From NCBI GenBank assembly GCA_002347125.1, contig DDXG01000315.1:1-9482 (forward strand): a DNA stretch of 9,482 bases, given 5' to 3'. Below are positions 1 through 6,589 of the stretch, one piece after another. A program made the translations under genes and the position numbers. Each line of letters begins with the position of its first letter. The first letter of the stretch is position 1. The DNA comes from Phycisphaerales bacterium UBA2266 (GTDB lineage: Bacteria; Planctomycetota; Phycisphaerae; Sedimentisphaerales; Anaerobacaceae). The notes under the pieces are model-generated. The model did not search any database. It saw only the letters and a list, made by a program, of their open reading frames with translations, and was not told the origin of the DNA.

Positions 1-149
1 GCTAGGTTGCAGTCGGCCGCGGCGGCGATATCCCGCACGGTGGCGTTTTCGTAGCCCTTCTCGGCAAAAAGCATCTCGGCCGCTTCCAGTATCCTCATAC
101 GGACAGGCTGTTCCACGGCACAACTGGATGTCTGAGGCGACCGGCTCAT
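1..149 (-). CDS. TetR/AcrR-family transcriptional repressor, N-terminal part (runs off the window)
   Basis: Reading the minus strand from ATG at 149 gives about 49 residues before the window edge. After a short polar lead of roughly 17 residues comes a typical TetR DNA-binding start: RILEAAEMLFAEKGYENATV followed by RDIAAAADCN. This is helix 1 (residues ~19-30), the GY(E)xATV turn and the start of the helix-turn-helix. The start is supported by an AGGAGC ribosome binding site about 6 nt upstream. TetR-family proteins are homodimeric repressors whose C-terminal domain binds a small ligand; that part lies outside the window, so neither ligand nor targets can be named. The promoter just upstream contains a 12-bp palindrome, so autoregulation is likely. 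An internal ATG at codon 18 (MRILEAA) is a possible alternative start but lacks as good a binding site. Confidence 0.9.
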   Translation of the reverse strand, partial: MSRSPQTSSCAVEQPVRMRILEAAEMLFAEKGYENATVRDIAAAADCNL

Positions 150-175
150 CGCAGGCTCCTGAAACGTCGTCATAT

Positions 176-213
176 ACGTTTGTTTCATACGATAGTTTAA
201 TACAAACGTTTGT
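176..213. promoter_or_regulatory. Candidate TetR operator: perfect 12-bp palindrome plus a second half site
   Basis: ACAAACGTTTGT at 202-213 is a perfect palindrome. The octamer ACGTTTGT occurs in it (206-213) and again at 176-183, exactly 30 bp away, about three helical turns and so on the same DNA face. Palindromes of the form ACAAACGTTTGT are typical of TetR-family operators, and this one lies 53 bp upstream of the tetR start inside a plausible promoter. Binding by this particular repressor is inferred. Confidence 0.6.
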
Positions 214-216
214 CCA
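189..216 (-). promoter_or_regulatory. Candidate promoter of the TetR gene, overlapping the operator
   Basis: On the minus strand TGGACA (216-211) and TATCGT (194-189) are separated by 16 bp. They match the sigma70 consensus at 5/6 and 4/6 positions. The palindromic operator fills the spacer and touches the -35 box, the usual arrangement for a self-repressing gene. The stretch is locally AT-rich compared with the rest of the window. Other -10 choices nearby (TATGAA, TATATG) are possible. Confidence 0.4.
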
Positions 217-396
217 TGAAAAGTTCTTTTTTGCCCCTCGTGAACAATTCCTGTAAACCCTCTTGGAAAAAGGATTTATGATTGCAGCCTCAGTCCGCGC
301 ACGGCGGAACTGTGCCCCTCACTCAGGTACGCAGTCCGAAAGAGATTCGCCTGGTAAGAGCGAGGGCCTTGTGGTGCATCCGACAGGCAGGCGGGG

Positions 397-835
397 TCAA
401 TCGGCTTGTGGGCCAGGGCCCAGGACGGCATCGAAGAATCCCTGTTTGCGGAGGTACTGGTAGGCGTAGGAGACGCCCACGAGGGTCACGCCAGTGGCCA
501 GGAAGGCGGCGATTCGGTACACGATCTTGACGAAGAGCGCGGCGGCGAACACGGTAATGACGCCGGCGATCAGTATCCAACGGGTGCCGATCCTCTCTTC
601 GAGCGTACCGGCCGTCCTGGTCCAGTCGTGTTTGGAGGTCCGGACAATCCCTGCAACCGCCTCGCGGAAGACCTCGTCCCGGTCGGGCCCCGCCGGGCCC
701 GCGTGGCAACCGCGGCCTCAGAGACAGTGGCCGGCTGAGGTGAAGTCCGAATGGGCGCAGCCACGGGAGTAGCCCGAGGTTCAACGGCGGGCGCCGGCAC
801 ACAATCTCTTTCGCGTAGGGCACGCAGCGGCCGGG
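397..835 (-). pseudogene. Decayed DUF2339-like membrane protein gene (frameshifted, internally deleted remnant)
   Basis: No intact gene occupies this stretch, but the minus strand holds protein-like pieces in two frames. About 700-820 reads as a proline/alanine-rich linker (PAPAVEPRATPVAAPIRTS). The frame then changes, perhaps at the GC run 685-700. From 717 to the TGA at 397-399 it reads on as PDRDEVFREAV, then ERIGTRWILIAGVITVFAAA, then VYRIAAFLATGVTLVGVSYA and YQYLRKQGFFDAV. In DUF2339 proteins a proline-rich linker precedes an (E/L)xRIGxRW motif and the first helix, while a YRI-x(n)-VSYxYQ helix closes the protein after many more helices. Here the first and last helices are almost fused, so most of the membrane region appears to be missing. 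The second frame has no ATG and begins after a stop at 718-720. The assignment rests on remembered family features. A short real two-helix protein made by frameshifting is the alternative. Confidence 0.5.
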
Positions 836-867
836 ACCTACATGGTGCGGCGTTCGCCGCTCGGGTA

Positions 868-895
868 TTGCGTCGGAGCCGGTCAGCGTTAGGAT
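868..895 (+). promoter_or_regulatory. Weak candidate promoter for the 684-residue secreted protein
   Basis: TTGCGT (868-873) and TAGGAT (890-895) are 16 bp apart and lie about 55 nt upstream of the ATG at 949. Each matches the sigma70 consensus at about four of six positions. Chance matches of this quality are common. It is listed because the gene needs a promoter in the stretch after the minus-strand remnant. Confidence 0.25.
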
Positions 896-948
896 GATGA
901 GCGTCCGTCGGATGACCGCCCTGCCGCAAGTTATTCAGGAGGCTGATT

Positions 949-3003
949 ATGCACGCAAGTTGTCTCCTCGGCGTGGTTGTGTCGTGCACCCTTCTGTTCG
1001 CCGGCGCGGCGCATGGCGGCGAGGGTGGCATTACACAGATGATCCAGGACGCCGGCAACGTGGACCGGGACGACGTCCGCCTGGGGATCCTCAAGGACCT
1101 GCGACAAAGACCCGGCATTAGCGAGGCGCTGGGCAGAGACCTCGATACGATGATCCGGCAGATCGAGCGGTGGCTCGGGGATCCGCGGCTGGACTACTTC
1201 GGCGGGCAGGCCCAACGGGATATGGATTTCGATTTCGGGATCGCCGAGGACTCGCCCGTGACGCCGCTGACGTGGTTGTACCGTGGGCGGATGCTGGTGT
1301 GGGTGACGCTCGAATCGGGCGGGATATGGAATCAGCAGGACCGGCGCGGTGACTACCTCGACGCGGCGCGGGGACTCCTGCGGAAGTACGCGGCGGCCTT
1401 TCCCCAGAACCGGATTGCGAGGATGTACCTGGGCGAGCCGATCGCAGCCTCCAAGAGGTATGGTGCAGTGCCGGGAGCGCCGGACTGGGCGGTTTGGCAG
1501 CGGGAGTCCCTTGAGCGACTGGCGGATATTGTCGAGTGGTGGATCGACAACCGGATGCGGGACAACGGCGAGTACGGCGGAGGTTGGGGCGATGATTGCG
1601 AGATGTGGCGGTGGTGGGTTCCGGTGCTGATCGGATTCGATAGTCCGAAGATTGCGGCGGCACAAGAGCGGTTCTCCGATGCGCTGATGAGCCAGTCGCA
1701 CATGAGGCCCGGATACACCACTCGCATGAGCGACGTGGAGCACACGGCCGAGGACTCGGCGGATGTGATTACGCCGATGATGCACCTGCGGCCGGACGAT
1801 GAGTTGTGGAAGCGGCGGGCCCTGCGGCTGGCTGAGCTGATGCGGGACCGCTGGACCGGCCGCAACGAGCGCGGGCAACTGCAATTCAGGAGCACGTATT
1901 TCACGGCCGACAAGGTTGACGACGACGCCCAGCGGGCATGCGACACGGTGTACCATCCACGGGCGGTGCAGCCGGCGCTGTTGTACTGGCAGCGGACGGG
2001 CGATCCGAAGCTGACGGAGTTGTTCGGGGCCTGGATGAGCACCTGGGTCGATGCGGCGGCGTGGGCCGAACGGGGCAAGCCCGCGGGCATTATTCCCAGT
2101 GCGATTCACTGGCCGGATGGACAGGTCGGCGGCCTGGGCAAGGACTGGTTCGATCCGCGAAACCACGGGGAGTACACGCTGTATCTGTGGCCCAGTGCGA
2201 TGTCCATGATGACCGATACGCTGCTGCTGACGTGGCGGATGACGGGCGATGAGAAGTACCTGAATCCGATTCGGTCGATGACGGCGGTTCTGCTGGAGAC
2301 GCTGGAGAATCCGCCGAAGACCGAGCCGAAGCCGGGCTCGGCGGCCTGGTGCGCCCAGCGGATGGGCGGCCTGGCCAATACGCTGGCGAAGTACAGATTC
2401 CTGACCGGGCGGGATGAGTTCGACCGGTTGTTGGAGCGGACGATGTCGCCGTATATGCGCTACCGGATGCGGGCCGACCGTGGGCCGATGACGGAGACAC
2501 TACGGCAGACGGCCGAGGCGATGCGGGTCAACCTCGAGGGCTATACGAGCGAGGTCCGCTACACCGACCGGGTGCTGCGGTTTCCAACACTCTTTGGCAA
2601 GGGGATGCTGGCCGAGCCTGCCAAACCGATCCACACGCCCAATACACTGCTGCTATACTGTATGGCCACGGGCGACCCGGGCGATGCGGGGTATTTCCCG
2701 CTGAACGCCGTCCGCTGGCTCACTGGGCCACGGGAAATCGCGGTTCTGGTGACCGATTCCGGGCCCAGGACGCTGGAGGCGGATCTGTTCCACTTCGGCC
2801 AGGGCCCGCGCGAGATGACGGCCGAACTCTACCTGCTCGAGCCGGGCCGGTACACGTGGCAAATACGGATATCCGACAACCCGGACGCCACCCCATTATC
2901 GACCGGCCGATTCACCGTCAACGGCCCCAGAACGCGAATCAGCTTTGAAGTACCCTGCAGGGCCCTCTGCCGTCTCAACATTGCAGCGGTCAGGGAACAC
3001 TAG
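949..3003 (+). CDS. Secreted 684-residue protein, predicted (alpha/alpha) barrel with C-terminal beta domain; possible glycoside hydrolase- or lyase-like
   Basis: The ATG at 949 has a strong AGGAGG site (937-942) 6 nt upstream. Residues 1-24 form a signal peptide (hydrophobic LLGVVVSCTLLFAGAA, likely cut after AHG), so the protein is exported. The body is rich in Trp, Arg, Asp and amphipathic helices, as in (alpha/alpha) toroid enzymes acting on polysaccharides. Conserved-looking acidic/aromatic motifs are NGEYGGGWGDDCEMWRWW (206-223), HTAEDSAD (265-272), CDTVYHPRAV (~330) and RNHGEYTLYLWPSAMSMM (~404-421). Asp215/216, Glu218, Glu268, Asp269 and Glu408 are candidate catalytic or substrate-binding acids. 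The last ~100 residues (LYLLEPGRYTWQIRISDNP onward) look like a beta-sandwich. I recognise the style from Planctomycetota and Lentisphaerota hypothetical proteins but cannot assign a CAZy family or substrate. It appears monocistronic; the next gene has its own promoter. Confidence 0.9.
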   Translation: MHASCLLGVVVSCTLLFAGAAHGGEGGITQMIQDAGNVDRDDVRLGILKDLRQRPGISEALGRDLDTMIRQIERWLGDPRLDYFGGQAQRDMDFDFGIAEDSPVTPLTWLYRGRMLVWVTLESGGIWNQQDRRGDYLDAARGLLRKYAAAFPQNRIARMYLGEPIAASKRYGAVPGAPDWAVWQRESLERLADIVEWWIDNRMRDNGEYGGGWGDDCEMWRWWVPVLIGFDSPKIAAAQERFSDALMSQSHMRPGYTTRMSDVEHTAEDSADVITPMMHLRPDDELWKRRALRLAELMRDRWTGRNERGQLQFRSTYFTADKVDDDAQRACDTVYHPRAVQPALLYWQRTGDPKLTELFGAWMSTWVDAAAWAERGKPAGIIPSAIHWPDGQVGGLGKDWFDPRNHGEYTLYLWPSAMSMMTDTLLLTWRMTGDEKYLNPIRSMTAVLLETLENPPKTEPKPGSAAWCAQRMGGLANTLAKYRFLTGRDEFDRLLERTMSPYMRYRMRADRGPMTETLRQTAEAMRVNLEGYTSEVRYTDRVLRFPTLFGKGMLAEPAKPIHTPNTLLLYCMATGDPGDAGYFPLNAVRWLTGPREIAVLVTDSGPRTLEADLFHFGQGPREMTAELYLLEPGRYTWQIRISDNPDATPLSTGRFTVNGPRTRISFEVPCRALCRLNIAAVREH

Positions 3004-3048
3004 CGGCGAGAATCGCCCCTCGAGACACGAATTTCAGTCTTTTTCTTG

Positions 3049-3077
3049 TTGACAAGTCCTGTCCTGCTTGCTATAGA
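3049..3077 (+). promoter_or_regulatory. Near-consensus sigma70-type promoter of the propeller/pseudopilin operon
   Basis: TTGACA (3049-3054, 6/6) and TATAGA (3072-3077, 5/6) are separated by the optimal 17 bp. Transcription would start near 3084, leaving a leader of about 50 nt before the ATG at 3133. It lies in a T-rich gap directly after the upstream gene and is the best promoter in the window. It suggests strong, largely unregulated initiation for the four-gene operon. Confidence 0.75.
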
Positions 3078-3099
3078 TGGCTTCTAGAAGTTGAGAATC

Positions 3100-3122
3100 A
3101 GGAGTCATTGATGATTGGATAG
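3100..3122 (+). promoter_or_regulatory. Three-codon upstream ORF with its own ribosome binding site in the operon leader
   Basis: AGGAG (3100-3104) lies 6 nt before ATG ATT GGA TAG (3111-3122), a complete Met-Ile-Gly ORF ending 10 nt before the operon's first ATG at 3133. The main start has a weaker purine stretch (AGGCAGGAAA). The mini-ORF may set ribosome loading or couple initiation. The same AGGAG could instead serve a TTG start at 3115, spacer 10 nt, adding six residues (MDRGRK) to the protein. Confidence 0.4.
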
Positions 3123-3132
3123 AGGCAGGAAA

Positions 3133-4758
3133 ATGGCAAAGGCGCTCCACACAAGCGTTCACATTGCGGTCGTTTGGGGATTCCTTGCAGTCATGATGTC
3201 CGGGCCCGCCGTCGGCGCCGCGGGGTGGGAGACCCTGGGCGGCGGCATCACCCGGCGGGGTCAAAGCAATCACCGGGGCCCTGTGTCGGCTTGCGTCAAG
3301 TGGCGGTTCGAGCTTGCGGCCGCGACGCCGTTCAGTATCGCCACCGACGGCGAACAGCGGACGTATATCGCCTGTGAAGACGGCGTTCTGTATGCGCTGG
3401 ACCCCAACGGTGCGTTGCTCTGGACGTACGACGCCAATTCGCCGTTCAGCGGCTCTCCCAACGCCGCCACTGATGGGTCGGTCTACATCGGTAACGCGGA
3501 TGGGCGGCTTCACATTGTTGGCCCCGACGGGACCGGCGCGGGGGCCTATTCGACCGGCGGCGTGATTTCTTCGTCGCCGGCCGTAGCGCGGACCGGCAAT
3601 GTTTACTTTGGCTCACATGACGGCAATCTCTACGCAATATCCCCGGACGGCGATGAACTGTGGACTTTCGCGACGAGGGGGCCGGGCGTGCTCCCCAATG
3701 GCGCGATCACGGCCTCGCCCGCGATCGGTGCGGACGGAACGATCTACGTTGGGGGGTTGTACGACCCGAATCTGTATGCCCTGGATCCGAACGATGGGTC
3801 GGTCAAGTGGGTCTGCTGCTTTGAGTATCTGACCAAGCCGTGGGACCCAACCAGCGTTGAAGGGGGATGGCCCTTTGCCTCGCCCGTCGTCGGACCCGAT
3901 GGGACGATCTATCAAACGTTGTTGTATGATCCGAGTCTGTATGCCATCGACCCCAACAACGGCGACATCCGCTGGGAGATCAACCTGGCCAACCCCTCCA
4001 GCGGATGGTTTGATTACGGCTATGCGGATGACTACCCGGGCGCCGATGGGTGGTCCGAGCCGGTGGTAGGTCCGGATGGGACGATTTACGTCAGCTTCGA
4101 CGACCCGTATCTGCGAGCGGTCAACCCCGACGGTACGATCCATTGGGTCACACGCCTTGGCAAACTGGGGGGGTTCACGCTGACGGTGGATGCGGCAGGG
4201 ATGATCTATGCCGCGTGCGATGATGGGTATCTCTACGTCGTCGATTCGGCCGGGTGGCAGGTGGCCCGCTTCAAGAGCGACAACTGGCTGAACTACCCGG
4301 TCGTTGCGGCCGACGGCACGGTCATCGTATCGGAGGGCCGGGATGGTTCGGTCCTTATAGCTGATGCGAACAACTACGTCTGGGCCTTCTCGATGCAGGA
4401 TTGCGAAGGTCTGGACCATCCGTTGCACGGCATCGCGGATCTCGACGGCAGCGGCGAGGTGGATTTCGCCGATTTGGCGAGGCTGCTCGCTGACTGGTTC
4501 CTCTGCACGGACAAAACGGTATACCCCGGTATGTCGGGGCCGGTCTGCAGCTATGCAGGGAGCCTGTTGTTTCTGGCCGGCGACGTGGATCAGGATGGGT
4601 ATGTCTTCTTCAGCGACTTGTCTGAGGTCGCCGACGTCTGGCTCGGAGCTGCCCGATCCGACCGGGGTCCACGAGAACCCGGGCCCTTCCTGCCCCCACA
4701 GGCATGGCCTTATCGGCCTGATTCCGGAGGTGGAGGTGGAGGTGGCGGAGGCCGCTGA
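3133..4758 (+). CDS. Secreted PQQ-like beta-propeller protein with two dockerin-like EF-hand repeats
   Basis: The 541-residue protein begins with a signal peptide (HIAVVWGFLAVMMSGPAVGA, cut near residue 28). Residues ~40-425 are repeated PQQ/quinoprotein-type blades with recurring (V)GPDGTIYV, LYALDPN(D)G, DGNLYAISPDG and DGYLYVVDSAG motifs and Trp after each blade strand. Such blades usually form a structural or binding propeller; no sign of true PQQ enzyme residues was seen. Two EF-hand-like repeats follow: ADLDGSGEVDFADLARLLAD (from 435) and GDVDQDGYVFFSDLSEVADV (from 483), the dockerin-like pair common in Phycisphaerae secreted proteins, with calcium-ligand Asp at alternating positions. 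The C-terminus is a proline-rich stretch ending in nine glycines and Arg. ATG 3133 is preferred; TTG 3115 is possible. It is the first gene of the operon, 12 nt before the next gene. Extracellular location and binding role are inferred. Confidence 0.9.
   Translation: MAKALHTSVHIAVVWGFLAVMMSGPAVGAAGWETLGGGITRRGQSNHRGPVSACVKWRFELAAATPFSIATDGEQRTYIACEDGVLYALDPNGALLWTYDANSPFSGSPNAATDGSVYIGNADGRLHIVGPDGTGAGAYSTGGVISSSPAVARTGNVYFGSHDGNLYAISPDGDELWTFATRGPGVLPNGAITASPAIGADGTIYVGGLYDPNLYALDPNDGSVKWVCCFEYLTKPWDPTSVEGGWPFASPVVGPDGTIYQTLLYDPSLYAIDPNNGDIRWEINLANPSSGWFDYGYADDYPGADGWSEPVVGPDGTIYVSFDDPYLRAVNPDGTIHWVTRLGKLGGFTLTVDAAGMIYAACDDGYLYVVDSAGWQVARFKSDNWLNYPVVAADGTVIVSEGRDGSVLIADANNYVWAFSMQDCEGLDHPLHGIADLDGSGEVDFADLARLLADWFLCTDKTVYPGMSGPVCSYAGSLLFLAGDVDQDGYVFFSDLSEVADVWLGAARSDRGPREPGPFLPPQAWPYRPDSGGGGGGGGGR
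4726..4752 (+). repeat. GGAGGT hexamer repeat encoding the polyglycine tail
   Basis: Three perfect copies of GGAGGT (4726-4743) are followed by GGCGGA and GGC, giving nine glycine codons at the end of the propeller protein. GGAGGT is also the ideal Shine-Dalgarno core, and the evenly spaced GG pairs could form a two-tetrad G-quadruplex in the mRNA. It lies 19-45 nt before the next gene's ATG, too far for standard initiation. Confidence 0.85.
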
Positions 4759-4770
4759 CAAAACGGTGAC

Positions 4771-5682
4771 ATGAGCATGGTGCGAACTAAGAATGAGGAG
4801 CCACTCACGACCAAGCCGCTGATTGGCGGGAAGGACACACTGGCCGCCGGTCTTTGTATGGTGCTGTTGCTTGCACTCTTGGGCGCGGTCGGGACCGGCG
4901 GGCGGGAACGCGCCAAACGCATCGTCTGCATGATGAATGTGCGCCACCTGACGGGGGCATGGTTGAATTACGCAAACGACAATGACGACAGACTTGTGAA
5001 TGCACAAGCCGGCGGGGATTTGCCCGGCCAAAAAGCCTGGGTCGGCAGGTGCTGGGCGGACCCTTATAACATGCCTTGCCCCCCGGCCGTGCGATGGCCC
5101 ATTTCGCAGCAGATCCAGAGCATCAAGAGCGGAGCATTGTGGGGGCACACGGGTGAAACGAGGCTCTATGCCTGTCCGGACGGCGTGTTCGGAGAAATGG
5201 TCACCAGCGCCATCATGGATGGGGTCAACGGAATGCCCCGGGCTGGAACATCCACCACTTGGCCGAACGTCGGACCCGATGGCAGCCTGCTCCAGGTCAC
5301 GAAATGGACGCAGATAGCACGTCCTGCCGTGAGGCTCGTGTTTATCGATCAGGGATACGCCACGCCAAGCAGCTTTGCGGTATATTGGGATTCATCGAGT
5401 CATGGCTGGTGGGATGGCCCGCCGACACGCCACAACGGAGGGACCGTCGTGTCTTTTGCCGACGGACATGTCACCTATCATAAGTGGAAGGGGCGTGTGA
5501 CGGTCTTGTACGGTAACCAGTACGCCGATTACAGGGGCCCTGGACTTAGGTCGGGGGACGTATTTGGCGCATGGGGCCCGGAGGAGTGGGAGGATCTGCA
5601 CTTTGTCCACAACGGCTGCTGGGGCCAGACGCATCCGAGTTTTCCGTGGCAACCAGGAGGCAGTCAACCTGATGGAAGATGA
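4771..5682 (+). CDS. Pseudopilin-like H-X9-DG protein, tandem copy 1
   Basis: 303 residues. A single hydrophobic segment (~24-41, LAAGLCMVLLLALLGAVG) is followed by a basic turn GGRERAKRIVCMMNV, LTGAWLNYANDNDDRLVN, IKSGALWGHTGETRLYACPD, a WTQIARPAVRLVFID block and the signature HNGGTVVSFADG (His221, Asp231-Gly232). The region after the helix matches the 'prepilin-type processing-associated H-X9-DG' family abundant in Planctomycetota, whose members normally start with G-FTLIE. Here no such motif exists, so cleavage by prepilin peptidase is unlikely and the helix probably acts as an uncleaved signal anchor, with the C-terminal domain outside the membrane. It starts 12 nt after the propeller gene with only a weak GGTGA site, suggesting translational coupling, and its stop overlaps the start of copy 2. 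Role unknown. Confidence 0.88.
   Translation: MSMVRTKNEEPLTTKPLIGGKDTLAAGLCMVLLLALLGAVGTGGRERAKRIVCMMNVRHLTGAWLNYANDNDDRLVNAQAGGDLPGQKAWVGRCWADPYNMPCPPAVRWPISQQIQSIKSGALWGHTGETRLYACPDGVFGEMVTSAIMDGVNGMPRAGTSTTWPNVGPDGSLLQVTKWTQIARPAVRLVFIDQGYATPSSFAVYWDSSSHGWWDGPPTRHNGGTVVSFADGHVTYHKWKGRVTVLYGNQYADYRGPGLRSGDVFGAWGPEEWEDLHFVHNGCWGQTHPSFPWQPGGSQPDGR
4881..4940 (+). repeat. 60-nt block nearly identical to 5762-5821 (copy 1 member)
   Basis: This block covers the end of the membrane helix and the GGR(E)RAKRIVCMMN turn. Aligned with 5762-5821 at a constant offset of 881, it differs only at 4906, 4908 and 4938. The flanking coding sequence is clearly more divergent. Recent duplication with conserved function, or local gene conversion, would explain it. 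Confidence 0.85.
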
Positions 5683-6572
5683 TGATGAATAGCCGCACTG
5701 GCATAGACAAGAAGAACATTGCTGTGGCTGTGCCATGCATTGTCGTGATCCTGGCGACACTGGGCGCGGTCGGGACCGGCGGGCGGCAGCGCGCCAAACG
5801 CATCGTCTGCATGATGAACGTCCAGCGGCTGACGGCGGCATGGCTGAACTACGCCAGTGACAATGACGATAAGCTCGTCAACGGCGAGGCAGGCATCAGT
5901 TACACTCTACCGCATCATCCAGGGGAGAACGCCTGGGTCGGACGGTGCTGGGGGGAACTTTACAACCAGCCCCGTCCACCCGGGGTGCCGTGGCCGATTG
6001 AATCCCAGATCCAGAGCATCAAAGGCGGAGCGTTGTGGGGCCATACGGGCGAAACCCGTATATACGCCTGTCCGGATGGCGAGCCCGGAGAAATGCTCAC
6101 CTATAATATCATGGATGGGGCGAATGGACGTGCCGTAAGTGGGACGTACAACCCAAAGGTCTATACGCCGAAGGCTGGCCCCGACGGCAGCCTGCTCTGG
6201 GTAAAGAAGTGGACCCAGATCGCCCGCCCTGCCTCCAGGCTGGTCTTCATCGATGAAGGGTATGCCACGCCCGACAGCTTTGCGGTGCATTGGGAGAATC
6301 AGTATGGCTGGTGGTGGGATGACCCGCCGGCGGGCCACAACGGCGGAACCGTCGTGTCATTCGCCGATGGCCATGTTGCTGACCATAAGTGGAAGGGGCG
6401 CATAACTGTGCTGTTTGGCCTAAAGTATGCGGACTACAAGGGACCGAATCTCGGACCCACCAGCCAGTTTGGTCTCTGGAGTTCAGCGGAATGGGAGGAC
6501 CTGTACTTCGTTCACAACGGCTGCTGGGGGCAGACCCATCCGGATTTTCCGTGGCGACCTGGGGACGATTAG
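5679..6572 (+). CDS. Pseudopilin-like H-X9-DG protein, tandem copy 2
   Basis: 297 residues and collinear with copy 1 over its whole length: hydrophobic segment (~14-33, IAVAVPCIVVILATLGAVG), GGRQRAKRIVCMMNV, LTAAWLNYASDNDDKLVNGE, IKGGALWGHTGETRIYACPD, KKWTQIARPASRLVFIDEGY and HNGGTVVSFADG (His220, Asp230-Gly231), ending in VHNGCWGQTHPDFPW. The C-terminus matches copy 1 almost residue for residue, so the two are a duplicated pair. ATG 5679 overlaps the copy 1 stop (ATGA), the usual sign of translational coupling; ATG 5682 and 5685 follow in frame, and 5685 has the better-spaced GGAAG. As in copy 1, the N-terminus lacks a G-FTLIE prepilin motif. Membrane-anchored with an exposed C-terminal domain is the likely topology; biochemical function is unknown. 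Confidence 0.88.
   Translation: MMMNSRTGIDKKNIAVAVPCIVVILATLGAVGTGGRQRAKRIVCMMNVQRLTAAWLNYASDNDDKLVNGEAGISYTLPHHPGENAWVGRCWGELYNQPRPPGVPWPIESQIQSIKGGALWGHTGETRIYACPDGEPGEMLTYNIMDGANGRAVSGTYNPKVYTPKAGPDGSLLWVKKWTQIARPASRLVFIDEGYATPDSFAVHWENQYGWWWDDPPAGHNGGTVVSFADGHVADHKWKGRITVLFGLKYADYKGPNLGPTSQFGLWSSAEWEDLYFVHNGCWGQTHPDFPWRPGDD
5762..5821 (+). repeat. 60-nt block nearly identical to 4881-4940 (copy 2 member)
   Basis: Partner of the block at 4881-4940, three mismatches in 60 nt. It encodes the same helix end and basic turn. See that entry for its meaning. Confidence 0.85.
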
Positions 6573-6589
6573 CCTGATGAGAGGTGATT

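Noticed and set aside
263..463. Short plus-strand open frame after the TetR promoter region
   Set aside because: TTG start, low-complexity Arg/Ser/Gly composition and overlap with the better supported minus-strand remnant.
847..860. Perfect inverted repeat GCGGCGTTCGCCGC upstream of the barrel gene
   Set aside because: Short GC palindrome expected by chance in this composition, no T-run and no second copy nearby.
931..2166. Long open frame (411 codons) on the minus strand opposite the secreted barrel gene
   Set aside because: Arg/Pro/His-rich composition typical of antisense frames in GC-rich genes; no ribosome binding site or protein-family features, and the plus-strand gene has signal peptide, SD and coherent protein.
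3005..3017. Hairpin GGCGA-GAA-TCGCC just after the barrel gene, considered as a terminator
   Set aside because: Only five base pairs and the T-run is about 20 nt away, so it does not have intrinsic-terminator form.
4167..4173. Run of seven G within the propeller gene as a possible frameshift site
   Set aside because: The reading frame and blade pattern continue normally on both sides, so there is no sign of a shift.
3613..5148. Long open frame (511 codons) on the minus strand opposite the propeller gene
   Set aside because: It spans two genes on the other strand and mirrors the propeller repeats (recurring VxRPIR, GIQxR), so it is a shadow of the repeats.
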